NCBI GenBank assembly: GCA_964490015.1
Contig: CAZBBA010000008.1
Span: 1 to 64,000 of the forward strand
Direction: 5' to 3'
Source of the DNA: Perlabentimonas sp964490015
Lineage (GTDB): Bacteria > Bacteroidota > Bacteroidia > Bacteroidales > Tenuifilaceae
Length of the DNA stretch: 64,000 nt
Translations under genes and position numbers: made by a program
The notes under the pieces: model-generated
What the model was told of the DNA's origin: nothing
The model's input: the letters and a program-made list of their open reading frames with translations, nothing else
Databases searched by the model: none
Shown: positions 17,588 through 25,716 of the stretch, one piece after another
Layout: the number at the start of each line of letters is the position of its first letter
Numbering within the stretch: the first letter of the stretch is position 1

Positions 17588-18706
17588 ATGGAAATCCTTG
17601 AGGTACTTGTTGTTGACGATGAATTTGGGATTCGTTCGGGGATTGCTCGAATTCTACGGAATTTCACGGTGAGCTATCCCTTTATGAATGATGATATTCA
17701 GTTCAATATCACCGAAGCTGCAACCGGCGAAGACGCACTAGATATTATCAACAGCAAACCTCCCGATATTGTCCTACTCGACAATAAATTGCCCGGAATA
17801 CAGGGGGTAGAGGTGCTTGAGTATATCAACTCCAAACAGATGAATACGCTGGTAGTAATGATTACCTCCTACGCATCGCTCGATTTAGCCGTAAAAGCGA
17901 CCAACGTTGGAGCCTACGACTTTGTTCCCAAACCCTTCACCCCACAGGAACTAAAAACCTCCATGGAGAATGTGACCAAGCACCACTTTCTGCGTCGCAT
18001 GACCCGTAAACTCCACAAGGAGGGCAAACAGGTTCGGTTCCAGTTTCTAACACTCCTCTCGCACGAGCTTAAGAGCCCGCTTAACGTTATTGAGGGTTAT
18101 CTCAAAATTATGCACGAACGGCAAGCCGGCGAAAGCATTGCATCGTACGATAAGATGATAGAACAGTCGATGGCACGAGTAAAATCGATGCGAACCCTAA
18201 TTATGGATCTACTCGATTTAACCCGGATTGAATCGGGGGGGATGAAACGCACCATCCGCGAGTTGGATCTTGGCTTGGTGGCCAACTCAGCTATCGACAC
18301 CATGATGCCCATGGCCATTCAGCAGGATATTGAACTTTGCTACGACCGCTCCATATCGATCCCGTACCAAGCCGATTCCGAGGAGATGGAAATTGTCTTC
18401 AACAACCTAATATCTAATGCCATTAAGTATAATAATCCCGGTGGCAAGGTAATGTGTAGCCTTCAGAAATTGGAAAAGGAGGTTAGGTTTTCTGTTACCG
18501 ATACTGGTATGGGGATTGCCAACGAGGATCTGCCAAAACTATTCATGGAATTCTCTAGAATTCGCACCTCAAAAACCAAAGATGTGAGTGGAAGCGGCCT
18601 TGGACTTAGCATTGTGAAGCGACTTGTTGATCTCTACGGCGGAAAAGTTCTTGTTGAGTCTACGCTTAATGTGGGTTCCACCTTTACGGTAGTTCTGCCA
18701 ATTTAG
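17588..18706 (+). CDS. Hybrid protein: receiver domain plus histidine kinase
   Basis: This 372-residue protein has an N-terminal receiver (VVVDDEFGIR, phospho-acceptor D65 in IVLLDNKLPG, then KPFTP) followed by HisKA (TLLSHELKSPLN, His159) and HATPase (NNLISNAIKYNNPGG, DTGMGI, GSGLGLSIVKRL). The receiver-first order means that phosphorylation of the receiver could control its own kinase. It has no membrane segment, so it is cytoplasmic. It starts one base after the previous stop, so the two are surely co-transcribed. No DNA-binding domain is present in either protein, so the final output of this relay is not in the cluster unless it is Rex or the PP2C phosphatase. Confidence 0.9.
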   Translation: MEILEVLVVDDEFGIRSGIARILRNFTVSYPFMNDDIQFNITEAATGEDALDIINSKPPDIVLLDNKLPGIQGVEVLEYINSKQMNTLVVMITSYASLDLAVKATNVGAYDFVPKPFTPQELKTSMENVTKHHFLRRMTRKLHKEGKQVRFQFLTLLSHELKSPLNVIEGYLKIMHERQAGESIASYDKMIEQSMARVKSMRTLIMDLLDLTRIESGGMKRTIRELDLGLVANSAIDTMMPMAIQQDIELCYDRSISIPYQADSEEMEIVFNNLISNAIKYNNPGGKVMCSLQKLEKEVRFSVTDTGMGIANEDLPKLFMEFSRIRTSKTKDVSGSGLGLSIVKRLVDLYGGKVLVESTLNVGSTFTVVLPI

Positions 18707-18802
18707 CCATTAATAAATCAGATTTGACTGCTTTCAACAGCTAATTCAAGCGATGTTTTTCAAAAAAGATGGGGCTAAAGCATGCGTTTTCGGCAATTTT
18801 TA

Positions 18803-18810
18803 TATTTTTG
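18803..18810 (+). promoter_or_regulatory. Candidate -7 element for rex
   Basis: TATTTTTG matches the Bacteroidota TAnnTTTG -7 consensus, about 60 bases before the rex start. No matching TTTG was found 19-21 bases upstream, so this is weak. I see no Rex-type dyad here. Confidence 0.3.
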
Positions 18811-18872
18811 TTTGATGTAATGATATCGTTTTATCGCCATAATATAGCTTTAACCCAATTAAAATCACCCCA

Positions 18873-19499
18873 ATGAAGCTTCCCGAGAAGACAGTTGAGC
18901 GTCTGAGTGAGTACCGACGCACTTTACTTGAATGCCTTGGTAGAGGTAAAACTCATATCTACTCGCACGAGTTGGCGGGATTACACAACATTACCGCAGT
19001 TCAGGTTCGACGCGATTTAATGCTTATTGGCTACTCGAGCATGAAGAAAAGAGGCTACGATGCCCAGGAACTGATAGAGGTGATTAGCAAACTAATAGAC
19101 CATCATCATGGCTTAAACGTTTGCGTGATAGGCATGGGGAACTTGGGCCGCGCAATTACCACCTACTTTACAGGGAAAAGACCTAAGCTAAATGTGGTTG
19201 CCACCTTTGATGTGGACGAAAATAAGGTGAACCGGGTGATTTCGGGCGTAAAATGCTACCATATCCGCGATTTAAAGGAGGTAATCGATAAGAATAAGAT
19301 CAGCATAGCCATTATTGCCTCTCCACCCGACACAGCCGTTTCAACCACCGAAATGATTATCCTTGCTGGAATTAAAGGCATTCTTAACTTCACTACCATG
19401 CCGCTAACAGTTCCCGAAAATGTATTCCTTGAGGAATACGACATGATTACCTCAATGGAGAAGGTGGCCTACTTTGTAAAGAATATTGATGGGAAGTAG
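18873..19499 (+). CDS. rex: Redox-sensing transcriptional repressor Rex
   Basis: This 208-residue Rex protein has an N-terminal winged helix (PEKTVERLSEYRRTL at the start, then YSHELAGLHNITAVQVRRDLMLIG) and a Rossmann domain (VIGMGNLGRAI, then an acidic residue at FDVDENKV for NADH ribose). A C-terminal helix for domain swapping follows. Rex binds its operators when NADH is low and leaves them when NADH rises. Its location at the end of the hydrogenase cluster, and the presence of Rex-like dyads before hydC, the ferredoxin operon, the TM1266 gene and ackA, support control of hydrogen metabolism and fermentation. Confidence 0.95.
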   Translation: MKLPEKTVERLSEYRRTLLECLGRGKTHIYSHELAGLHNITAVQVRRDLMLIGYSSMKKRGYDAQELIEVISKLIDHHHGLNVCVIGMGNLGRAITTYFTGKRPKLNVVATFDVDENKVNRVISGVKCYHIRDLKEVIDKNKISIAIIASPPDTAVSTTEMIILAGIKGILNFTTMPLTVPENVFLEEYDMITSMEKVAYFVKNIDGK

Positions 19500-19546
19500 C
19501 GCATAAGTTATTACAACAAATTTAGAACTAACCAGTTGTATTAAAC

Positions 19547-20257
19547 CTATTCGCCTAAGGCATTGTGTAAGATTTGTCGAAGGTTTTTGAAGTAATCGGA
19601 CTTTATATCGCGTTTCTGCAATTCAATATCAATACTCACCCTCGCTTGTACAGCAATTGGAGTACTACCTAGCACAATAGTAGTATTGCCAAGCATAAGA
19701 GCCTCATCAACATCGTGGGTAACAAAAATTACTGTTCGTTTATCGGTTTGCCAAATGCGGCTAAACGATCGCAGTAGATTCATTTTCAGCTTCACATCTA
19801 AGCCCTTTAAGGGCTCATCCATTAGGATTAAATCTGACGAATAGGCAAACGCTCGGGCAATGGCTACCCGCTGGCGCATACCGCCGCTAAGCTGCCAAGG
19901 ATAATAATTTGCAAACCCGTTGAGTTCAACTAGTTTGATAAACCTGCTGGCAATGGCCTGCCTTTGGGGTTGATCATAGGTATCGGCTAGCACAAACTCA
20001 ATATTCTCCTGTACCGTTTTCCAAGGCAAAAGTCGGGGATCCTGAAAAATGTACGACAATACCTTACCGTTAAAGCCAACCAAATACCCTTCGCTGGGCT
20101 CAACCAAACCTGCAATAATATTAAGCAGAGTAGTTTTACCACCACCCGAAGGGCCAAGAATACAGGTTATTTCGCCTTCAACAATATCGAGATTAAAATT
20201 GCTGAAAAGCAAACGATCATCGTAACTTTTATATAAATTTTTAATCTGTAGTCCCAT
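19547..20257 (-). CDS. ABC transporter ATP-binding protein (NitT/TauT type)
   Basis: This 236-residue ATPase has Walker A GPSGGGKTTLL, Q-loop YIFQDPRLLPW, signature LSGGMRQRVAIARAFAY, Walker B LILMDEPLKGLD and H-loop THDVDEA. The QDPRLLPW pattern is typical of the SsuB/TauB/ThiZ family. The ATG at 20257 has a strong Shine-Dalgarno (GGAGG) and lies 2 bases after the permease stop; the longer frame from a TTG at 20272 is not needed. It energises import with the permease and binding protein upstream. Confidence 0.92.
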   Translation of the reverse strand: MGLQIKNLYKSYDDRLLFSNFNLDIVEGEITCILGPSGGGKTTLLNIIAGLVEPSEGYLVGFNGKVLSYIFQDPRLLPWKTVQENIEFVLADTYDQPQRQAIASRFIKLVELNGFANYYPWQLSGGMRQRVAIARAFAYSSDLILMDEPLKGLDVKLKMNLLRSFSRIWQTDKRTVIFVTHDVDEALMLGNTTIVLGSTPIAVQARVSIDIELQKRDIKSDYFKNLRQILHNALGE

Positions 20258-20259
20258 GA

Positions 20260-21015
20260 TTACTCCCTCCAAACCACTATGCGTTTTTCGGTTAACCTTA
20301 TTATGCGCTCAAATATATAGCTTAGTAGAACGGCAATAATTGTCCAGGCAATTACGGAATCTACATTCAGAAAGGTTTGTGCTGAGTGCATTATGGTACC
20401 AATGCCATACCTTGGTTGACTAAGCACCTCGCCGATAATAATGGCACGCCAGCCAATGCCCATGGCGCTGGATGCTCCGCTAATAATAAACGGCATGATG
20501 GCTGGTATATATACCTCGCTAACTATTCGTAGTTTGCCAATTTGATACACCTGCGCCATTTCAACCAGCTGTTTATCAACGCTCCTAATCCCATCAATTG
20601 TATTGGTACAGATAAAGGGAAACATGGTTAGGATGGCAATAAATATTGGCACTGAGTTGGCGTTGAGCCAAATCAGTGCCAAAAGAATAATGGCAATAAC
20701 TGGGGTCGATCTAAGTACAACTAGAATTGGTTTTAGAAAGGCGTTAAAATCGTTGCTTAAACCAGCTGCTATTCCAAAACCAACGCCAAAAATTAGCGAT
20801 ATGACAAATCCAAGAATTCCTCGTAGAATAGTTGCTCCCACAACAAGCAAAAATTGGCTCTCGCCAAATAGGCTAAGAGTTTTCACCAACGTATCCTCGG
20901 GCTGGGGAAGAACAAAATCGGAGTCGAAGTATACAGCCAACCCCTTCCACAGCAGGAGCATAAAAGCAACCGCAGCAATGCTAATCCACTTGGTTCTACT
21001 GATAGAAATTCTCAT
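20260..21015 (-). CDS. ABC transporter permease (NitT/TauT type)
   Basis: This 251-residue membrane protein has five to six hydrophobic helices and the cytoplasmic EAA-type loop (EVYIPAIMPFIISGASSAMGIGWRAIIIGE) that contacts the ATPase. It belongs to the SsuC/TauC/ThiX family. The ATG at 21015 (MRISISRTKW) was chosen over a TTG at 21036. The gene overlaps the binding-protein gene by 20 bases and is followed by the ATPase gene, forming a compact operon. Confidence 0.92.
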   Translation of the reverse strand: MRISISRTKWISIAAVAFMLLLWKGLAVYFDSDFVLPQPEDTLVKTLSLFGESQFLLVVGATILRGILGFVISLIFGVGFGIAAGLSNDFNAFLKPILVVLRSTPVIAIILLALIWLNANSVPIFIAILTMFPFICTNTIDGIRSVDKQLVEMAQVYQIGKLRIVSEVYIPAIMPFIISGASSAMGIGWRAIIIGEVLSQPRYGIGTIMHSAQTFLNVDSVIAWTIIAVLLSYIFERIIRLTEKRIVVWRE

Positions 21016-21949
21016 CGGGTAATCTCCCCCCCACAATATCGGGGTTCATTTGGTAAAAAACTTGTAAATACGATTCTACCTCACTTTTAATAATACTAGC
21101 CCTTACAAAATTTAGGTTCGAACGTGGAATAGAATTCCTTGCCACCGCAACGTTAGGCAAAATGTTGTACTTAACAATTAGCTGTGCAGCGCTATCGAGG
21201 TTCTGATTAACCCACAGGGTTGAATACTCATAACTATTTAATATCTCATCAACTAGTTCTTTATTTGAATCGATCAACTCACCCTTAGCGATAAAGGCGG
21301 TTTGAGCTATGGGCATATCCATAACCTTTTGCCACTCGGAATTTAAATCAAAAATAGCCATAACATTGCTATTGTGCTCCATAACAAGGCTCACCAATGG
21401 TTCGGATATTACGCCCAGCGTAGCCTGTTCAGCAGCCACAGCATTGGCCAAATCGATATGCGTGGGGAATCGGTAGTCGAGCCTTACATCACCCTCAGGG
21501 TTTATTTCATTTTCAATTAAAAGATGTTTAAACAGCACGTCGGGAGTCATACCTTTACCCATTAGGTTAATGGTTTTCCCTTTAAGCATTTCCCAACTGG
21601 TTATTGTTGTATCGGTGCCAAATAGGTATAAAGTGCCCCAAACGGGAATGGCAACTAACCGGTAGTCTATCCCCCTGTTGTATAAGATGGCGGCCATAGT
21701 AGTAGGAAGTATGGCAAAATCGGCGGTTCCATCAATCACCATCTTACGCACCTGGATAGGCTCGTTCAATATCACAACCCTAATGCTTTTGTCGCTTACG
21801 TGGCTTAAACTATCAACAAACTTAATCATCCCCATTGCCGATGGTCCCTTAAGGGTTGCTATGGTTACATAGTCGTTGGATTTTGACTTTTGATTACAAC
21901 CCAAAAACATTGTACTGACCAACAGGCATAATATGAATGTAATTCTCAT
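20996..21949 (-). CDS. ABC substrate-binding lipoprotein (NMT1/THI5-like)
   Basis: This 317-residue periplasmic-binding-protein homologue has a lipoprotein signal (hydrophobic stretch ending LVSTMFLGC, lipidated cysteine 18). The mature part shows the NMT1/THI5-like fold: an early strand VTIATLKGPSAMGMIKFV, then GTADFAILPTTMAAILYNRG and LKGKTINLMGKGMTPDVLFKHLL. Members bind thiamine precursors, alkylsulfonates, nitrate, aromatic acids and other small ligands, and I cannot infer the ligand here. No THI-box or other riboswitch was seen upstream. It faces the Rex-linked TM1266/TonB operon across a 258-base gap, which suggests a shared physiological role. Confidence 0.88.
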   Translation of the reverse strand: MRITFILCLLVSTMFLGCNQKSKSNDYVTIATLKGPSAMGMIKFVDSLSHVSDKSIRVVILNEPIQVRKMVIDGTADFAILPTTMAAILYNRGIDYRLVAIPVWGTLYLFGTDTTITSWEMLKGKTINLMGKGMTPDVLFKHLLIENEINPEGDVRLDYRFPTHIDLANAVAAEQATLGVISEPLVSLVMEHNSNVMAIFDLNSEWQKVMDMPIAQTAFIAKGELIDSNKELVDEILNSYEYSTLWVNQNLDSAAQLIVKYNILPNVAVARNSIPRSNLNFVRASIIKSEVESYLQVFYQMNPDIVGGRLPDENFYQ

Positions 21950-21968
21950 CGAATGGGGTTTAGTAGTG

Positions 21969-21976
21969 CAAAACTA
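21969..21976 (-). promoter_or_regulatory. Candidate -7 element for the ABC importer operon
   Basis: On the minus strand TAGTTTTG matches TAnnTTTG about 20 bases before the binding-protein start. The upstream -33 element is not clear. It is divergent from the TM1266 promoter about 100 bases away. Confidence 0.35.
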
Positions 21977-22072
21977 GTTAAATGAATTTAATTTTTAGGT
22001 TCACATTCTCATTTCCTAACTGGTCAAAAAGATAATTGTAAGCAAAAACATCAATAATATGCTAATAAACAT

Positions 22073-22118
22073 TTTGTAGAGAAACAAATAAGATATACTT
22101 TTGTTATCTGATTAACAA
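22073..22118 (+). promoter_or_regulatory. Bacteroidota promoter overlapped by a near-perfect Rex box
   Basis: TTTG (22073-22076), a 19-base spacer and TACTTTTG (22096-22103) match the TTTG-N19-TAnnTTTG promoter exactly. Overlapping the -7 and the expected start site is TTGTTATCTGATTAACAA (22101-22118), which agrees with the Rex consensus TTGTTAA-N4-TTAACAA at 13 of its 14 defined positions. A repressor bound here would block polymerase. A 5' untranslated region of about 100 bases follows, ending in a strong CGGAGG ribosome-binding site. Confidence 0.75.
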
Positions 22119-22207
22119 ACAATCTAAAGCAAACAACTGAGAGGCGGATATTACTCCAAATCAAGGTTTTAATAACAACAATATCAATCTAATCCGGAGG
22201 TACTCTG

Positions 22208-22462
22208 ATGGAAAAGAGAGTTGGAACTGCACTTATTTTGGTTGAAAGTCGTGAAAACATACATCAGTTGAACGACATTATCTCACACCATTCCCAAATT
22301 ATTATTGCTCGGCAAGGGTTGCCCCGTAGCACTGGGCAAAGTGTTATTTCGCTTGTTCTTGAAGGTACCACTGACGAAATTGGCTCTCTTACCGGTCAGC
22401 TTGGCCGTTTAAGGGGCATTCAAGTTAAATCGGTACTTTTAAAGAACACACAGCATGAATAG
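22208..22462 (+). CDS. TM1266-family iron-only hydrogenase system protein
   Basis: This 84-residue protein matches the putative iron-only hydrogenase system regulator family (TM1266). It starts MEKRVGTALILVESRE, has a central IIIARQGLPRS, and contains VISLVLEGTTDEIGSLTGQLGRLRGIQVKS. The fold of this family is an ACT/NikR-like ferredoxin fold without a DNA-binding arm, and its molecular function is not proven. Homologues usually sit near [FeFe]-hydrogenase maturation genes, whereas here it starts a Rex-controlled operon. The start has an unusually good Shine-Dalgarno for this phylum, and the last 8 bases overlap the TonB receptor gene. Confidence 0.88.
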   Translation: MEKRVGTALILVESRENIHQLNDIISHHSQIIIARQGLPRSTGQSVISLVLEGTTDEIGSLTGQLGRLRGIQVKSVLLKNTQHE

Positions 22463-24878
22463 ACTTTTTCTTTTTGCTTTAATTAGCATTGCGGCCTTCA
22501 CCCATAAGGCTAACTCCCAGAGTTTTAAATTTCAGGGAACAGTTATCGATTCCAATTCGCACCAGACCATCGAAGGTGTTGCCATTCAGGTAATGTCCGC
22601 TGATGAAGTAGGTAAGACCTATACTGCCATAACTAACACTAACGGCAGGTTTGCGCTTATGTTGCCAGCCAACAGCTACCAGTTTAACCTTAGCATTATA
22701 GGTTATTCTCAAGCTCAGCTCGTGTTAACCATATCCACCGAAACAGAAAAAACCTTCGAACTTTCACCCGTACCCTTCTCGCTTGGCGAGGTGGTGGTAT
22801 CGAGTTTTAGGGTAAACCGAAGCGTTAAGGAGTTGCCAACACCTTTAGCCGTGATTGGTAAGTACGATTACCAAAGGTACTCGGGCACAACCCTGTCGAA
22901 TGTGCTAGCCACTGAACCCGGGATAACCATGGGCGGCGATGGCGTGTGGGCCACTAATATCAACATAAGAGGCTTTGCCGAAAACAGGCTGGTTACTCTT
23001 GTAGATGGTTTTAGGGTTGAAACAGCAACCGACCTTACCGCATCGCTATCGATGATTGATGTGAACGATATTGAGCGGGTTGAGGTTATCAAGGGAGCTC
23101 AGTCGGTGCTTTATGGTACGGGTGCCATGGGAGGTATTGTAAATATCATTTCCAAGGATGGCCATTTTGCCAGTCAGCCCTACGTTAATGGGAATTTAAT
23201 TGGTGGATTTGCTTCGGCCAACAGCAGCTACTCGAGCTACGCCAGTGTTAATACTGGAGCCGAAAGATGGTACATAAAAGCCAACGGAACATACACCGAA
23301 GCGCAAAACGTAAATACCCCAATGGGAGAGCTACCCAATAGCCAGTTTACCGCCAATAACCTGTCGGCAAAGGTGGGGTTTAAGCCTTTAGAAAACCATC
23401 TCTTTAAAGCGCAATTTCAGCGTTACTGGGCTACCGATGTGGGAATTCCCGGTGGTAGTGCATTCCCTGGTCCAGCCACTGCAAGCTATAGCGATATTGG
23501 TCGTCAGCTTTTCTCGGCCAACTACGAGGTAACAGGCATTTCCAATGCCCTTGCATCGCTTAAGCTAAGCTATTTCAATCAGTATATACTTCGCGATGTG
23601 CTGCTGTTCCCCAACATAGTTACCGAAGTAGCTGTGCCCATTGGAACGCAACGCACCTCCCCACAATACTTTACTCCCACGGGCGAGCACCTTACCAATG
23701 GATTGCAGCTACAAAGCACTTGGAACCTAGGTGAGAGCAACACCCTAATTGCGGGGATTGATGCATGGGAACGCAATTTACGCACCGAACGGGAAAAGTA
23801 CATCAAGGTAGAGGTTTTCAATTCAAGTGGCGACCTAATGGCAACCAATAATATTGTACGCGGCGAAACCCCAACACCAAAATCGACCTTTAGCACAGCA
23901 GGTATTTTTGTACAGAACGAAAGCCGATTGCTTGATGATAAGTTAACGCTTATTCTGGGCGGTAGAGCCGATGGCATTAGAACTAAGAATGAGCAGAACT
24001 TTGATGTTGACTACCTAATTATCAATGGCAATAGAAACGACTCTCCACCAAACCAGCGAACAACCTTTGAGGCTGGTGAGCAATCGCTCTTCTCGTGGAG
24101 CGCAAATGCCGGGGTTCTTTATAATGTAGCAACCGATATTGACCTGTCGGCAAACCTTGCCCGATCGTTTAGAGCGCCATCGCTTGAGGAGAGTTTTAAG
24201 TTTATCGACCTGGGAAACATGGTGCTATTAGGCAATCCATCGCTAAAGTCGGAAAGTGGTTATGCCACCGATCTGGGGCTTAGGATTTGGAAACAAAGCT
24301 TTACTGCACAGCTTGGTGTTTTTGCCAACTGGATTGACAATATGATTGTGGAGACTCCAGGCGAGTATACATATACCATAAACACAGGCCCAGCTGAAGG
24401 TACTACAGGTACACTTCCTGCACTGGTAAATGCAAATGTAAGTAAAGCCCGACTATATGGGTTCGACCTTAAGCTGCAATATAAGGCATCGAGGAGTTTG
24501 GTAGTCTTTGGATCGGGAGCACACGTTATCGGTGAAGATACAGAGGCTGGAACAAGTCTTCCTCAAATTCCGCCGCTTAGCGGAAGGTTTGGGCTACGTT
24601 ACAATATCAATAGGTTTGGAAGCGTGGAAGCCAGCGTTTTTGGCGCCAACAAGCAGGATAAGGTTGCAGAAGGCGAAACTGTAACCGATGGTTACCATAG
24701 GATTGATATGGCCGTTAGCACTAATCGTTTTAGCGTTGGCCTCACTAAGGTTCAGCTATTTGCTGGTGTTGATAATATAACCAACAATAGCTACACCAAC
24801 CACCTTTCGACCAACAGAGGCGCCATAAGCATTGAGCCAGGACGAAATATTTACGTTAGGGCAAGTATATCTTTCTAA
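22455..24878 (+). CDS. TonB-dependent outer-membrane receptor
   Basis: This 807-residue receptor has a signal peptide (ending near ANSQS), an N-terminal carboxypeptidase-regulatory-like domain (residues about 25-105), a plug domain (LPTPLAVIGKYDYQR, NINIRGFAENRLVTLVDGFRVE, VEVIKGAQSVLYGTGAMGGIVNII) and a 22-strand barrel ending in an aromatic residue (RASISF). It resembles BtuB/FepA-like single receptors; no SusD partner is present. The gene overlaps the TM1266 gene by 8 bases and so is translated with it. It may deliver to the periplasm the ligand taken up by the divergent ABC importer. Candidate ligands such as iron complexes, thiamine-like or sulfur compounds are speculation. Confidence 0.93.
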   Translation: MNRLFLFALISIAAFTHKANSQSFKFQGTVIDSNSHQTIEGVAIQVMSADEVGKTYTAITNTNGRFALMLPANSYQFNLSIIGYSQAQLVLTISTETEKTFELSPVPFSLGEVVVSSFRVNRSVKELPTPLAVIGKYDYQRYSGTTLSNVLATEPGITMGGDGVWATNINIRGFAENRLVTLVDGFRVETATDLTASLSMIDVNDIERVEVIKGAQSVLYGTGAMGGIVNIISKDGHFASQPYVNGNLIGGFASANSSYSSYASVNTGAERWYIKANGTYTEAQNVNTPMGELPNSQFTANNLSAKVGFKPLENHLFKAQFQRYWATDVGIPGGSAFPGPATASYSDIGRQLFSANYEVTGISNALASLKLSYFNQYILRDVLLFPNIVTEVAVPIGTQRTSPQYFTPTGEHLTNGLQLQSTWNLGESNTLIAGIDAWERNLRTEREKYIKVEVFNSSGDLMATNNIVRGETPTPKSTFSTAGIFVQNESRLLDDKLTLILGGRADGIRTKNEQNFDVDYLIINGNRNDSPPNQRTTFEAGEQSLFSWSANAGVLYNVATDIDLSANLARSFRAPSLEESFKFIDLGNMVLLGNPSLKSESGYATDLGLRIWKQSFTAQLGVFANWIDNMIVETPGEYTYTINTGPAEGTTGTLPALVNANVSKARLYGFDLKLQYKASRSLVVFGSGAHVIGEDTEAGTSLPQIPPLSGRFGLRYNINRFGSVEASVFGANKQDKVAEGETVTDGYHRIDMAVSTNRFSVGLTKVQLFAGVDNITNNSYTNHLSTNRGAISIEPGRNIYVRASISF

Positions 24879-24887
24879 TTTAAATCG

Positions 24888-24900
24888 TGACGTAACGTCA
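24888..24900. repeat. Short palindrome TGACGTAACGTCA
   Basis: A 13-base perfect palindrome lies 9 bases after the TonB receptor stop codon. It could be a protein-binding site or chance; nothing further supports a role. Confidence 0.3.
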
Positions 24901-24924
24901 AAATAATCGAAATGCTATTTGATA

Positions 24925-24959
24925 TATCGGTGCGCTTGTTTGCTAAAGGCGCACCGATA
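24925..24959 (+). terminator. Hairpin terminator after the TonB receptor gene
   Basis: The stem arms TATCGGTGCGC (24925-24935) and GCGCACCGATA (24949-24959) pair perfectly over 11 bases with a 13-base loop. A long U run does not follow, so it may act in both directions between the convergent receptor and beta-barrel genes. Confidence 0.65.
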
Positions 24960-24996
24960 ACATTTAAAGAGACACAACAAAGTCAGTTACTTTCCA

Positions 24997-25695
24997 TTAA
25001 AACGAGTAGGAAACACCAATACCCGATCGGAATCCGCTCCAGTTGCAATCAATCTGTTCTCCATAGTCATTCCTAAGGTATGCATCACTTCTACCTTTAA
25101 GATAAAACCTGCGGCTAAAATGATGTTGGTAACCAATGTTCAAATCGATCCAAACATTGTTGGTTACCGATATCATTGCTCCAACCGAAAAACTACCCCA
25201 AAAAGGGAAACTCCGAAATTTATATATATCACCAAAAGTTTCATTATCTACCTTAAGCTCCTCCTCAATTCTTAAGGCAGTGAAGGTTACACCGCCAGCA
25301 AGTTTTTCGTACATTCTTATTCTTGGCGTAATCTCCTGAATATATTTATATTGTAATGCAAGGTCAACTCCATTGAGGGTTAAGTCGAGACGATATTCGC
25401 CTGAATAATCTGCAACATGATTTCTACCGCCTGTGGTCATATAAGAACTCAATATTCCTATTGAGTGGATTGGACTTAAGCTATATTCAGCTTGCAATGA
25501 ATGATGAATGAAGTTTGGAAAATGCTCCATAACCTTACCCTCAAAAGGGGAAGAATTTGCCAAATGGATTTGCAATCCCTTTAAATCACTTTGATTATAT
25601 GAGTTGTAACCAAAGTTGTAGGTTATCCTGTAATTTTGTCCCAAAGAGGTAAATCCTAACACTAGAATAGTTGACACAATTAAAATTTTCTTCAT
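24997..25695 (-). CDS. Outer-membrane beta-barrel protein, function unknown
   Basis: This 232-residue exported protein has a signal peptide (MKKILIVSTILVLGFTSLG, cut before Q). The rest alternates short hydrophobic and aromatic strands (ITYNFGYNSYNQ, GVDLALQYKYIQ, VWIDLNIGYQHHFSRRFYL) and ends in YSF, a terminal aromatic typical of outer-membrane barrels. I cannot name a family. It follows a lipoprotein gene by 21 bases in the same direction, so the two probably form an operon. Confidence 0.75.
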   Translation of the reverse strand: MKKILIVSTILVLGFTSLGQNYRITYNFGYNSYNQSDLKGLQIHLANSSPFEGKVMEHFPNFIHHSLQAEYSLSPIHSIGILSSYMTTGGRNHVADYSGEYRLDLTLNGVDLALQYKYIQEITPRIRMYEKLAGGVTFTALRIEEELKVDNETFGDIYKFRSFPFWGSFSVGAMISVTNNVWIDLNIGYQHHFSRRFYLKGRSDAYLRNDYGEQIDCNWSGFRSGIGVSYSF

Positions 25696-25716
25696 CGATA
25701 TCAGGTGTAATTCAAA

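Noticed and set aside
22119..22207. TPP riboswitch suggested by CTGAGAGG before the TM1266 gene
   Set aside because: The ACCTGAT-type second conserved block and the paired helices are missing.
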